NCBI RefSeq assembly: GCF_002563895.1
Contig: NZ_PDJB01000001.1
Span: forward strand, 4,757,501 to 4,821,500
Length of the DNA: 64,000 nucleotides
DNA from: Pseudomonas lurida
Lineage (GTDB): Bacteria; Pseudomonadota; Gammaproteobacteria; Pseudomonadales; Pseudomonadaceae
Reading direction: 5' to 3'
Below, piece by piece: positions 1-8,211 of the stretch. A model generated the notes under the pieces. The model did not search any database, had not been told where the DNA came from, and saw only the letters and a program-made list of their open reading frames with translations. Each line of letters opens with the position of its first letter. The first letter of the stretch is position 1. A program made the translations under genes and the position numbers.

Positions 1-578
1 ACCGCAATCAGCGACTTGTTGAAGGAACCGTCCGCGCGGGCCCTGGCCGCTTTCTGCTGTGAATGCAGGGCAAAGGCGTCGACGTCCTCGCGGGTGAAAC
101 CTTCCAGGGTGGCGATCAGGTCTGCACCAATGCCCTGTGGTGTGAAGTGGCTGTGCATATTGGTCTGTGGGTCGAGCACCCAAGCGCCACCGTCGGTGCC
201 CATGGGCACGCGGGACATGGACTCGACGCCACCGACCACCACCAGGTCTTCGAAACCGGAGCGCACTTTCATCGCGCCCAGGTTGACCGCTTCCAGTCCA
301 GAGGCGCAAAAGCGATTGATCTGTACACCAGCGACGCTGATGTCCCAGTCCGCCACCAGTGCGGCGGTCTTGGCGATGTCGGCACCCTGGTCGCCCACCG
401 GGGTTACGCAGCCGAGCACGATGTCGTCCACCTGGAGGGTGTCGAGGTCGCTACGCCGGGCCAGGGCGGTGAGCAGGCCGGCTACCAGGTTCACCGGTTT
501 GACACTGTGCAAGGCGCCGTCTGCCTTACCTTTGCCACGGGGCGTACGTATCGCATCAAAGATCAAAGCTTGGGTCAT
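1..578 (-). CDS. Acetyl-CoA C-acetyltransferase (thiolase), 3' part outside window
   Basis: N-terminal 192 codons of a thiolase-superfamily enzyme, which makes or cleaves 3-ketoacyl-CoA in beta-oxidation or acetoacetyl-CoA metabolism in the cytoplasm. The protein begins [18 protein letters not shown], a typical thiolase start. The acyl-accepting cysteine lies in [10 protein letters not shown] near residue 90, followed by [12 protein letters not shown]. The gene runs off the left edge, so the C-terminal CxG catalytic motif cannot be checked. The ATG at 578 is the only sensible start because the family N-terminus begins there. It resembles the Pseudomonas thiolase usually paired with a 3-hydroxyacyl-CoA dehydrogenase; that partner would lie outside the window. 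Substrate chain length cannot be told from sequence. Confidence 0.93.
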   Translation of the reverse strand, partial: MTQALIFDAIRTPRGKGKADGALHSVKPVNLVAGLLTALARRSDLDTLQVDDIVLGCVTPVGDQGADIAKTAALVADWDISVAGVQINRFCASGLEAVNLGAMKVRSGFEDLVVVGGVESMSRVPMGTDGGAWVLDPQTNMHSHFTPQGIGADLIATLEGFTREDVDAFALHSQQKAARARADGSFNKSLIA

Positions 579-969
579 GACGTCCTCGAACCGCTGTGCA
601 TGTGTGCCTCTACCTTAGGCCCGATTGACACGGTTTCAATGACGGATGCGCTCATTGCTTTTGACCCCCTCGCTCGGACGAACGGTAGCCTCTTGAGGTA
701 AATGCTTGATTAATCGTTTTAGCTGTCTAGCCAAGGCATTGGCGCCAATATGGCTATCTGCCTCATGCCTTTTTAAGCTCAAATGCTGATTAGCTGATAT
801 GAAATGATTCTAAGCCGCGAAGAACGAGGGCTCTAAGGTTGAATCAGTAAGACGTTGCTGCCGGGTTTTGCTGGAGCAGCTGTAAGAAAAGCGACACGTA
901 ATCTGGCCATACTGAAATAAAAACCGGCTCGTATTGACGCTCAGGAATAACAACAAAAGGCAGTCAGCC
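579..969. other. Intergenic region without a recognised gene
   Basis: 391 bases between the thiolase start (read leftward) and a small rightward ORF. No convincing reading frame or tRNA. CCATACT near 908-914 resembles an RpoS-type -10 element and could serve the small ORF at 970, but no matching -35 was found. The thiolase promoter should lie in the left part; I could not fix it. Confidence 0.4.
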
Positions 970-1065
970 ATGTTCAAGCATTCGAAAGTACGTCAGGCGG
1001 GACTCATTCTGTTCGCCACCACACTGATTCTGATCTTGCCCAACTTGACCAAGGTTATTGGGTGA
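970..1065 (+). CDS. Small single-pass membrane protein, 31 aa
   Basis: A 31-codon ORF with a basic start (MFKHSKVRQAG) followed by one hydrophobic stretch (LILFATTLILILP), the pattern of a small inner-membrane protein. An AAAAGG tract about 11 nt before the ATG could be its ribosome binding site. It sits alone ahead of the cytochrome c gene. I believe similar very short proteins occur in other Pseudomonas, but I cannot name a family. Function unknown. Confidence 0.6.
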   Translation: MFKHSKVRQAGLILFATTLILILPNLTKVIG

Positions 1066-1225
1066 CCACGCCACGCCCCTATTCCGTGCAATCACAGCAC
1101 CGGGCTTGCAGCCTTTGGCAGCACCTGCCGGGACATTGCGCATAGCGGTCCTGCAGGGGCTGTCTTTTTACGCGCCGATTTCCGGTATCGTGAGCCTAAT
1201 CGCCACTTTGATCCGGGCCTTCGTC

Positions 1226-2032
1226 TTGAAATCCATCCTCGCCCTCCTCGCCTTGCTGATCGGCCTTCCCGCTTCGGCGGCGCAATTGACCGTCGAGCTC
1301 GACCACACCACCAGAACCTGGCAGACCGCCGATTTGCTCAAGCACCCGCAGGCGCAAACGGTGCAGATCATTGATGACGTGTCCTACAAGCGCACCATGA
1401 CTTATCGCGCAGTGCCGCTGGCGGTGCTGCTATCGGGCGTGAACCCTGAGAGCCACCTGCAGGCCGTTGCCCTCGATGGGTTCGCCGCCGAACTCACGGC
1501 TGCGCCGCTGTTGGAAAACCACGGCGCACGCGCCTGGCTGGCGGTGGAAGATCCGGCCCAGCCATGGCCCGCACTGGCAGATGGCAAGCCGAGTGCAGGC
1601 CCGTTCTACCTGGTGTGGACCAACCCGCAAGCCGGGCATATCAGCCCGGAGCAGTGGCCGTTCCAGATCTCCGGCATCAAGCAATTGAAGACGGTAGCGG
1701 AGCGCTTTCCGGCGCTGTTGCCGGACCCGAAACTAGCGTCCAATGACCCGGTCAACCAGGGCTTTGCGCTGTTCCAGAAAAACTGCCTGGCGTGTCACCG
1801 TCTCAATGGCGCCGGTGATGCGCAAGTGGGGCCCGACCTGAATATCCCCTACAACCCCACCGAGTATTTCGGCGGTGATTTCCTCAAGCGCTATATCCGT
1901 GATCCGCAGAGCTTGCGGCATTGGCCACAGGCGAAGATGCCCGCGTTCGCCGCCAGTGTGTTGCCGGACAATGAGATGGATTTGTTGGTGGGGTATTTGA
2001 AGCATATGGCGGGGCGCAAGCAACATCCCTGA
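1226..2032 (+). CDS. Periplasmic c-type cytochrome with N-terminal molybdopterin-binding-like domain
   Basis: 268 aa from the TTG at 1226, which gives a clean signal peptide (MKSILALLALLIGLPASAA). A GTG at 1190 in the same frame is an alternative, and neither has a strong ribosome binding site. Residues about 20-150 resemble the fold of molybdopterin-binding oxidoreductases. The C-terminal third is cytochrome c: heme motif CLACH at residues 187-191 and a likely axial Met in AKMPAF at 238. It should carry electrons in the periplasm; the partner is unknown. No oxidoreductase gene is adjacent. The downstream REP hairpin at 2048-2077 may end its transcript. Confidence 0.8.
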   Translation: MKSILALLALLIGLPASAAQLTVELDHTTRTWQTADLLKHPQAQTVQIIDDVSYKRTMTYRAVPLAVLLSGVNPESHLQAVALDGFAAELTAAPLLENHGARAWLAVEDPAQPWPALADGKPSAGPFYLVWTNPQAGHISPEQWPFQISGIKQLKTVAERFPALLPDPKLASNDPVNQGFALFQKNCLACHRLNGAGDAQVGPDLNIPYNPTEYFGGDFLKRYIRDPQSLRHWPQAKMPAFAASVLPDNEMDLLVGYLKHMAGRKQHP

Positions 2033-2047
2033 ACCTGGCGATGCCTC

Positions 2048-2077
2048 CTGTAGGAGCCGGTTTGTCGGCCCCTACAG
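2048..2077. repeat. REP-like hairpin (GTAGGAGCCGG type)
   Basis: Imperfect palindrome with arms CTGTAGG (2048-2054) and CCTACAG (2071-2077), continued inward by GCCG/CGGC. It lies between two convergent genes, where such elements often protect or end transcripts. Confidence 0.7.
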
Positions 2078-2097
2078 CCGATCGGTGGTGGTCCGAA

Positions 2098-2901
2098 CTA
2101 TTGCTGTTGGACGGAGATCACCGGTGTCGGCGCCACGAATACCTTGGCATGCATTTGCTCATGCCCGCCGCCCCGGCGCATGCCACGTACCGGGCACGCA
2201 TCGAGGTAATCCAGCCCCACCGCCAGTTTCAAGTGCCGCTCCGGACGGGCCAACTGGTTGGTCACGTCAAAGCTGTACCAGGCGTCATCCAGCCAGGCTT
2301 CGGCCCAGGCGTGGCTGGCCAGGTGCGTGCTGTCCTCCGAGTACAAATAGCCCGACACATACCGCGCAGGGATGCCGAGGCTGCGTGCGCAGGCCAGGAA
2401 CGCGTGGGTGTGGTCCTGGCACACGCCTGCACGGCCAGCGAAGGCCTGGGCAGCGCAGGTGTCAACTTCGGTTGCGCCGGGTGTGTAGACCATCGTCTGG
2501 TTAAGCGCATGCATCAGGTCGATCAACGCCGTGCGGTCGCGACGTTGATGACAATGCTGCGCGGCAAAGCCGCGCAGGGCGTCATCGGGCTCGGTCAGGC
2601 GGGTGCAGCGCAGGAACGGGAACGCCGATTGACTCTCGTGTTCAGCCTCGCGCAATTCGTCGATGTCCACTTGGCCACGTGCGCCGATGATGATGGCGTC
2701 ATGGGGTTCGTCCAGGGTCAGCACATGCAGGATATTGCCGAACGGGTCCACCTGGGCGCGCACCGGACGCGGCAGGTCGAGCTGCCAACTCAGCACGTGC
2801 TGGCGCTCACTGTCGTGGGGCGTCAGGCGCAGGTACTGGATGCTGGCGCGTACTTGGTCTTCGTAGTGGTAGGTGGTTTCGTGGCTGATGGAGAGTCTCA
2901 T
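2098..2901 (-). CDS. Transglutaminase-like cysteine protease/transferase family protein
   Basis: 267 aa with the bacterial transglutaminase N-terminal beta domain (about 1-85) followed by the papain-like core. The catalytic triad is visible: C161 in AGVCQDH, H197 in LASHAWAEAW and D212 in SFDVTN. Last gene of a three-gene minus-strand set; its ATG overlaps the alpha-E stop by four bases (ATGA), so translation is likely coupled. In many bacteria this triad travels together and is suspected to handle peptides or amide bonds, but no substrate is established. Cytoplasmic: no signal peptide. Confidence 0.9.
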   Translation of the reverse strand: MRLSISHETTYHYEDQVRASIQYLRLTPHDSERQHVLSWQLDLPRPVRAQVDPFGNILHVLTLDEPHDAIIIGARGQVDIDELREAEHESQSAFPFLRCTRLTEPDDALRGFAAQHCHQRRDRTALIDLMHALNQTMVYTPGATEVDTCAAQAFAGRAGVCQDHTHAFLACARSLGIPARYVSGYLYSEDSTHLASHAWAEAWLDDAWYSFDVTNQLARPERHLKLAVGLDYLDACPVRGMRRGGGHEQMHAKVFVAPTPVISVQQQ

Positions 2902-3848
2902 GCCGCCTCCAGGTAGGAACTGTAAATGGCGTCGCCCAACTGGCGGACCAAGGGGATAAAGTCGGTCAGCCAGGCGTGCAGGCCTTCCTCGAGGATTTCA
3001 TCGATGGCGGTAAAGCGCAGGCGCGCATCCATCTCGGCGGCCAGGCGCTGGGCGGGGCGGCCGTTGATGCCAGGCAGGCTGGCGAGGATCTGGTCGATCT
3101 CTTCGCTGCAGGCACGCAACGAGCGCGGCACATCGGCGCGCAACAGCAACAACTCGGCGACTTGTCGCGCGCCGGGGGCATCGCGATAAATCTCGGTGTA
3201 GGCCTCGAACGATGACAACGCGCGCAGCAAGGCGCTCCACTGATAGTAGGCGTGGGCCGTGCCATCGGTGACCGCCTCGGCGCGATCGCCGGCCATTTCA
3301 TAGCGGGCGTCCAGCAGGCGCAGCGTGTTGTCGGCACGTTCGATAAAGGTACCCAGGCGAATAAACCGGAAGGCGTCGTTACGCATGATGGTGCCGTAGG
3401 TGGCACCGCGAAACAGATGGGAACGCTCCTTTACCCACTCGCAGAACCGGCTCATGCCATAGCGGCTCAGGCCCTGCTGGGCGATGTCACGAATATCCAG
3501 CCAGGTCGCGTTGATGTTTTCCCACATGTCGGCGGTAATCCGCCCACGCACCGCATGGGCACTGGCCCGCGCCGCGCCGAGACAGCTGTAGATACTGGCC
3601 GGGTTGGCCGCATCCAGGGCAAAGAAGTGCAGCAGGCGTTCGGCGTGCAATTGGCCGTGACGTTCGTGGTAATCGTCCAGGGTACCGGTGATCAACAGCG
3701 GCATGGCCAGTTCATGCAAGCCATCGCCGCGCCCGTCCTGGGGCATCAGCGACAGCGAATAGCTGACATCGAGCATGCGCGCGAGGTTTTCCGCACGTTC
3801 CAGGTAGCGCGACATCCAGTAAAGATCCGAGGCAGTTCTACTCAGCAT
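2898..3848 (-). CDS. Alpha-E domain-containing protein (DUF403)
   Basis: 316 aa, mostly helical. It starts MLSRTASDLYWMSRYLERAE, the family signature including the conserved WMSRYLERAEN stretch. The ATG at 3848 was chosen because upstream codons do not belong to the family. It lies only four bases after the ATP-grasp stop and overlaps the transglutaminase start, so the three genes form one operon. Alpha-E proteins are almost always paired with circularly permuted ATP-grasp proteins, and physical partnership is a reasonable inference. Biochemical role unknown. Confidence 0.9.
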   Translation of the reverse strand: MLSRTASDLYWMSRYLERAENLARMLDVSYSLSLMPQDGRGDGLHELAMPLLITGTLDDYHERHGQLHAERLLHFFALDAANPASIYSCLGAARASAHAVRGRITADMWENINATWLDIRDIAQQGLSRYGMSRFCEWVKERSHLFRGATYGTIMRNDAFRFIRLGTFIERADNTLRLLDARYEMAGDRAEAVTDGTAHAYYQWSALLRALSSFEAYTEIYRDAPGARQVAELLLLRADVPRSLRACSEEIDQILASLPGINGRPAQRLAAEMDARLRFTAIDEILEEGLHAWLTDFIPLVRQLGDAIYSSYLEAA

Positions 3849-3852
3849 GGCA

Positions 3853-5262
3853 TCAGTCCTCCACCACCCAAGTGTCTTTGGTGCCACCGCCCTGGGACGA
3901 GTTGACCACCAGCGAGCCTTCGCGCAACGCCACGCGGGTCAAGCCGCCAGGGACTACACGGGTTTCCTTGCCGGACAACACGAACGGGCGCAGGTCGATA
4001 TGGCGTGGCGCAATGCCGTTTTCGACAAAGGTCGGGCAAGTGGATAAACACAACGTGGGCTGGGCGATATAGGCGTGGGGCTTGGCTTTGATACGCGCCC
4101 GGAAGGCCTCGATCTCTGCCGCTGTCGACGCGGGGCCGACCAGCATGCCGTAGCCGCCGGAGCCTTGGGTTTCCTTGACGACCAGGTCGGGCAGGTTAGC
4201 CAATACGTGGGAAAGTTCGTCAGGCTTGCGGCATTGGAAGGTCGGAACGTTCTTGAGGATCGGTTCTTCATCCAGGTAAAAACGGATCATCTCGGTGACG
4301 AAGGGGTACACCGACTTGTCATCCGCCACTCCGGTGCCGATGGCATTGGCCAGCACCACATTGCCGGAGCGATAGGCCGCAAGCAGGCCGGGTACACCAA
4401 GCATGGAATCGGGATTGAAGGCCAATGGGTCGAGGAATGCGTCATCAAGGCGACGGTAGATAACGTCCACGGCCTTGGGGCCGTCGGTGGTGCGCATGAA
4501 GACACGGTCATCGCGCACGAACAGGTCCGCGCCCTCCACCAGCTCCACGCCCATTTCGCGGGCCAGGAAGGCATGTTCGAAGAACGCGCTGTTGAAGCGT
4601 CCTGGCGTCAGCACGACCACGCTCGGGTTGTCCAGGGGGCTGGAGCTTTTCAGGGTGTCCAGCAGCAGGTTGGGGTAGTGATCAATGGGCGCGATGCGCT
4701 GGGCGGCGAACAGCTCGGGGAACAGCCGCATCATCATCTTGCGGTCTTCCAGCATATAGCTGACGCCGCTGGGCGTACGCAGGTTGTCTTCGAGCACGTA
4801 ATACGTGCCGTCGCCATCGCGCACGAGGTCGACGCCGGAGATGTGCGAATACAGGTCGCGGTGCAAGTCCAGGCCCTGCATGGCCAGTTGGTATTGTTCG
4901 TTGGCCAGTACCTGCTCAGCGGGAATGATCCCTGCCTTGATGATGCGTTGTTCGTGATACAGGTCGGCGAGAAACATATTCAGCGCCTTGACCCGTTGGA
5001 TACAGCCACGCTCGACAATCCGCCATTCGCTGGCAGGGATGCTGCGCGGGATGGTGTCGAAGGGAATCAGGCGCTCGGTGCCCTGCTCGTCGCCGTAAAG
5101 CGTGAAGGTGATCCCGGCGCGGTGAAACAGCAAATCGGCTTCGCGCCGGCGTTGAGCCAGTAGCTCAGCAGGCGTTTCGGCCAGCCAGCGCGCGAACTCG
5201 CGGTAGTGAGGCCGGACCTGCCCTGCCCCGTCGTACATTTCATCGTAATAAGTGCGGATCAT
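3853..5262 (-). CDS. Circularly permuted ATP-grasp protein
   Basis: 469 aa. The start at 5262 gives MIRTYYDEMYDGAGQVRPHY, the usual family N-terminus, and has AAGGAG about seven bases upstream; a longer in-frame extension to 5325 lacks this. Conserved pieces include GVDLVRDGDGTYYVLEDN, the TPGRFNSAFFEH stretch and VVKETQGSGGYGM, consistent with a permuted ATP-grasp ligase fold that joins a carboxylate to an amine using ATP. First gene of the triad with the alpha-E and transglutaminase genes. The product of the pathway is not known. Confidence 0.9.
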   Translation of the reverse strand: MIRTYYDEMYDGAGQVRPHYREFARWLAETPAELLAQRRREADLLFHRAGITFTLYGDEQGTERLIPFDTIPRSIPASEWRIVERGCIQRVKALNMFLADLYHEQRIIKAGIIPAEQVLANEQYQLAMQGLDLHRDLYSHISGVDLVRDGDGTYYVLEDNLRTPSGVSYMLEDRKMMMRLFPELFAAQRIAPIDHYPNLLLDTLKSSSPLDNPSVVVLTPGRFNSAFFEHAFLAREMGVELVEGADLFVRDDRVFMRTTDGPKAVDVIYRRLDDAFLDPLAFNPDSMLGVPGLLAAYRSGNVVLANAIGTGVADDKSVYPFVTEMIRFYLDEEPILKNVPTFQCRKPDELSHVLANLPDLVVKETQGSGGYGMLVGPASTAAEIEAFRARIKAKPHAYIAQPTLCLSTCPTFVENGIAPRHIDLRPFVLSGKETRVVPGGLTRVALREGSLVVNSSQGGGTKDTWVVED

Positions 5263-5484
5263 GCCGAACTCCTTGTCACCCGGGCGAAGGAACCGTCGCA
5301 AGGCCCGTGCCAGCGGCATAAACACTTAGAAATCAGTGAGTTGAATTACCACCAGAATCCATTTGCACCGTCCTGGTGCGCAGAATGCCCGGCGCATGGC
5401 CGCACGCTTCATCGCAATGCAGGCTTTGACTATCAACAGCATAGTCAGAGTTGATTTCACTGCCCGGCCAAGCATGCGGATAAT

Positions 5485-5571
5485 CGGTTCCATCTGCTGA
5501 ACAGGACGCGTCCTACAGCTTCAGCGAACCGCTCTTCCCTTTAAGCCACCCTCTTGGGTGGCCTTTTTTTT
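5485..5571 (+). ncRNA. Candidate structured small RNA with intrinsic terminator
   Basis: In the 415-base gap between the ATP-grasp and RraB-like genes, nested inverted repeats form a plausible RNA: outer stem CGGTTC (5485-5490) with GAACCG (5526-5531), next stem GCTGAA (5496-5501) with TTCAGC (5520-5525), and an apical AGGA/TCCT stem closing CGCG. A strong rho-independent terminator follows. No neighbouring gene on the plus strand uses this terminator, so a short independent transcript of roughly 85 nt is the simplest reading. GATAAT at 5479-5484 could be a -10 element but would start transcription inside the first stem, so the true promoter is uncertain. Not a family I can name. Confidence 0.5.
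5545..5571 (+). terminator. Rho-independent terminator
   Basis: Stem GCCACCC (5545-5551), loop TCTT, GGGTGGC (5556-5562), then a run of T on the plus strand. The minus strand lacks a T tract after the hairpin, which fixes the direction. Confidence 0.85.
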
Positions 5572-5677
5572 GGTGCGAAAAAAGAGCGCACAAGTTCCGG
5601 ATAGTTTTCCCACCCCACAAACAAAATCGGCCGACCCAAAAGGTCAGCCGATACGCTGTGTTGCTCATAAAATGCCG

Positions 5678-6019
5678 CTACATGGGTAACCCACGCACCT
5701 CCTGCTTGACGCCCCATCCTTCGATGATTCCGCCCAGCGGCTCGACCACCGCCTCAAAGTCTTGCTCGAAGTCTCCTATGCCGTCGTAGGTGGCGAACAT
5801 GATTTTGCTCAATTCCAGGTACCAAGCGCCATCGTCGCGCGCACTGACCTGAGCATTCAGGGATTCCCCACGAAACTCACCCGCAGCCCTGCGCGCCCGT
5901 TCCTCATCCGGGAAAATGGCGTAGAACTCGATGGGGTGAAAACGCGAGAAGTCGAAACCGCCTTCTTTCATGCGGCGCAGAACGTTGGTGCTGATGTCTT
6001 CTTGATAGGCTGTGCTCAT
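5678..6019 (-). CDS. RraB-family protein (ribonuclease E inhibitor-like)
   Basis: 113 aa starting MSTAYQEDISTNVLRRM. GAGGAG lies about nine bases before the ATG at 6019, so the longer frame to 6136 is not needed. The core HPIEFYAIFPDEERARR and the acidic FEQDFEAVVEPLGG end match the RraB-like ferredoxin-fold family. In E. coli RraB binds the C-terminal half of RNase E and lowers its activity; whether this shorter relative acts on the RNase E encoded at 51 kb is inference. Stands alone between hypotheticals. Confidence 0.75.
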   Translation of the reverse strand: MSTAYQEDISTNVLRRMKEGGFDFSRFHPIEFYAIFPDEERARRAAGEFRGESLNAQVSARDDGAWYLELSKIMFATYDGIGDFEQDFEAVVEPLGGIIEGWGVKQEVRGLPM

Positions 6020-6232
6020 GAAAAGTGCTCCTCGAATTGATGGATAGACTTTCCGTGCTTCCCGAAGCCCACGCCTTACTGGCGTGGGGACTACGGCAAA
6101 AACATCACCGCTGGAAAACAAGCATGTAGCTGACAAGACCAGACCTTAGCGATTCATTCGCTGATCTCAGTTGCAGAGTAGCGCGAAGCTATCACCTCCA
6201 CCAGAGGCGCCTTAGGTGCGTACAGGGAATGT

Positions 6233-6469
6233 TCAGGCAGCGGGGGAGATGTCGAGGATCTGGATACTGTTCTGGTCCTTGAGGATCTTGACCGTAGGCT
6301 CGGGCTTGCGGCCCTCCAGGTCATTGAGGTCCAACTCAGCGGCGACGGGCACCAGTTTGTTGCGAATCATGTGTGCCGCATCTTCGAGGCTGGGCTTCTG
6401 GTCGCAAGTGAACTGCTCGACCGACTGAACGCCGTGATCATCAACGAAGGTAATCTGCCACTTTTGCAT
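6233..6469 (-). CDS. Conserved hypothetical protein, 78 aa
   Basis: Small cytoplasmic protein beginning MQKWQITFVDDHGVQSVEQF, acidic, with no signal peptide or membrane segment. A good GGAGG sits before the ATG at 6469, which is why the 13 preceding codons are excluded. No recognised domain. It faces the same way as the flanking RraB-like and START genes but is separated by gaps, so an operon is not shown. Confidence 0.65.
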   Translation of the reverse strand: MQKWQITFVDDHGVQSVEQFTCDQKPSLEDAAHMIRNKLVPVAAELDLNDLEGRKPEPTVKILKDQNSIQILDISPAA

Positions 6470-6572
6470 CGGTGCCTCCTCGATAAAACCCGTGTGTGGG
6501 CTTACCACTATCTGGACCTTGAGGGTTCGCCAAACGTTCCACTCGCGTCAGGAGGCACCGGATCAATTGCGC

Positions 6573-7178
6573 TTATTTTTCAGCGTGTTCTTTCAAGGCT
6601 TTCAAGGTGTTGAACGGCGCGTCCACCACAAACTTATTGGCCAGCCACGACGGTACGCTGCCACCTGGCTCGGTGTGCACCTGGTAAGTGACTTCGGTCT
6701 GGTTGTCGCCTTTTGGCACGAGTTTCCAGAAGCCATCGACCTGGGCAACCCGTACGTAGCCTTTTTCTTCAGGCTTGTAGGTCGGGACGCCTTCGAGCTT
6801 ACGAGTCAGCGTGCCGTCAGCCGCCTTGGTGGTGGTGATATGCAAGTAGGAATCGCGGTCCGTCACGGGGAACGGCGCTTTGAACTGGGTGTAGGTCCAG
6901 CTCTCGTCACCTTTCTTGTCGACCAGCTTCTGGGACTTGCACTCGTGGATCCAGGCACACGCGCCGGCCACGTCTTCCTGGAGTGCGACGATTTTGGCCA
7001 CCGGTGCCTTGATCGTGGTCACACCGCGATATGCCTTGTACTTGGAACCGGCAATTTCGCTCAGGGACACCTTGATACCGTCTTCGTCCTTGGCGACTTG
7101 CCAATCCTCAGCCTGGGCAGTGGCAGCAAACAACACCGTAAAACCGCACAACACAGCCATTCGTTTCAGCGAACCCAT
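6573..7178 (-). CDS. START domain-containing secreted protein
   Basis: 201 aa: signal peptide about 1-23 (cleavage after ATAQA), then a START-like lipid-binding fold with WTYTQFKAPFPVTDRDSY and the C-terminal PSWLANKFVVDAPFNTLKAL, both typical of bacterial START proteins. The ATG at 7178 has AAGGA nine bases upstream; an ATG seven codons in is an alternative. Likely periplasmic and lipid-binding; ligand unknown. Confidence 0.85.
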   Translation of the reverse strand: MGSLKRMAVLCGFTVLFAATAQAEDWQVAKDEDGIKVSLSEIAGSKYKAYRGVTTIKAPVAKIVALQEDVAGACAWIHECKSQKLVDKKGDESWTYTQFKAPFPVTDRDSYLHITTTKAADGTLTRKLEGVPTYKPEEKGYVRVAQVDGFWKLVPKGDNQTEVTYQVHTEPGGSVPSWLANKFVVDAPFNTLKALKEHAEK

Positions 7179-7219
7179 TGTTGTATTCCTTATTGTGGAA
7201 GTTCCGATAGTAAAGCCCA

Positions 7220-7474
7220 TCAAGCCGCCGTCATGTGCTCCCACCAGCCGATCAAGCGGATCGCATCGGCCTGGTCGGTGCCGCAGACCTCGATATCTGC
7301 CTTGAAATCACTGCACACCGACGGACGCTCAGGTTGCCCAAACAGCAGACACAGGTGTTCGACCGACAGGTGCAGGCAGCGTTCGCCAGCCGGCTTGCCG
7401 TCTGGCATGCCCGGTAATGGCGAGCTGATGGAGGGGGCGATGCAGCAAGCGCCACAGCCTTCACGGCAATTCAT
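7220..7474 (-). CDS. YkgJ family cysteine cluster protein
   Basis: 84 aa with the family pattern: an N-terminal cluster CREGCGACC, then GERCLHL, HLCLLFG and the closing RPSVCSDFKAD, giving about eight conserved cysteines expected to hold an Fe-S cluster or zinc. Just upstream of the START gene in the same direction (41-base gap), perhaps co-transcribed. Exact role unknown for the family. Confidence 0.85.
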   Translation of the reverse strand: MNCREGCGACCIAPSISSPLPGMPDGKPAGERCLHLSVEHLCLLFGQPERPSVCSDFKADIEVCGTDQADAIRLIGWWEHMTAA

Positions 7475-7636
7475 GACCAGCAGGTCCTCGACGACTCAAT
7501 GTGGATGGCCGGGCTAGAGTACGCCCTAAAACAGCCGTTTTAAAATGGTCTAACAGGGGTTTTTCGCAGAAAACAAAAGTGACTGACCAGTCTGCGACAG
7601 GTGGTCGAGGAGCCGCGTCACGTTTGTGGGAAAAGT

Positions 7637-8107
7637 TTACTGCTTGAACTCGAAATCCAGCGCGGCACCTTCTACATCGCGCCGCTCTTCGTTGCGCAAT
7701 TGCAGCCTCATCTCATTGCTGAGCAGGCGGCCGTTGATCTGGAATGCACTGTTGTCAGTGGGCTTCTCGCCGAACATCGGTGGCAGCAGGGGCACGCTCT
7801 TGGGCTTGGGCATGGTGCCAATGGGCTGCAAGTGCCTGACCATGTCCGAAGGCAGCGAAAGGTCCAACTGTGCTGGTGGCAATTGCGTCTGAGCCACTTC
7901 GCGGGAGGACTTGGACTTGCTCGCCGCACGCTGCTTGGCCGTCGCCGTTTTTTTCTTGACGGCGGGCGCGGGCTTCTTCACGGGGGTCTTCTGCTCGGCG
8001 CTCGCGGCGGGCTTGGGTTCGCTCACAGGGGCCGCCGCCAGCGCTGTGCCGACGTTGCACAGGCCTGCGAGGCCAATCACCAAAACAGCGCGAAAAATCG
8101 GAGTCAT
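7637..8107 (-). CDS. Lys/Ala/Pro-rich secreted hypothetical protein
   Basis: 156 aa. A signal peptide (MTPIFRAVLVIGLAGLCNVGTALA) is followed by a low-complexity Ala-Pro-Lys region (about 25-65) and a more ordered C-terminal part ending in NERRDVEGAALDFEFKQ. The start at 8107 is chosen because it begins the signal peptide; the 20 codons before it are unlikely. Similar low-complexity proteins are sometimes wrongly labelled translation initiation factor 2 because of the KKPAPAVKKK stretch; nothing here supports that. Probably periplasmic; function unknown. Confidence 0.65.
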   Translation of the reverse strand: MTPIFRAVLVIGLAGLCNVGTALAAAPVSEPKPAASAEQKTPVKKPAPAVKKKTATAKQRAASKSKSSREVAQTQLPPAQLDLSLPSDMVRHLQPIGTMPKPKSVPLLPPMFGEKPTDNSAFQINGRLLSNEMRLQLRNEERRDVEGAALDFEFKQ

Positions 8108-8211
8108 ATTGCCTACAGCATTAACGGCAGAGGGACATATGCTCGCTTGTTGTGCACGGCATGACAAGCGCGGTGATTAGCCAGCTATCGGAGTTGTCCC
8201 TTTTTTGTGCC

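Noticed and set aside
5206..5454. 82-codon plus-strand frame upstream of the sRNA candidate
   Set aside because: Starts inside the ATP-grasp gene on the other strand, with no ribosome binding site and unlikely composition.
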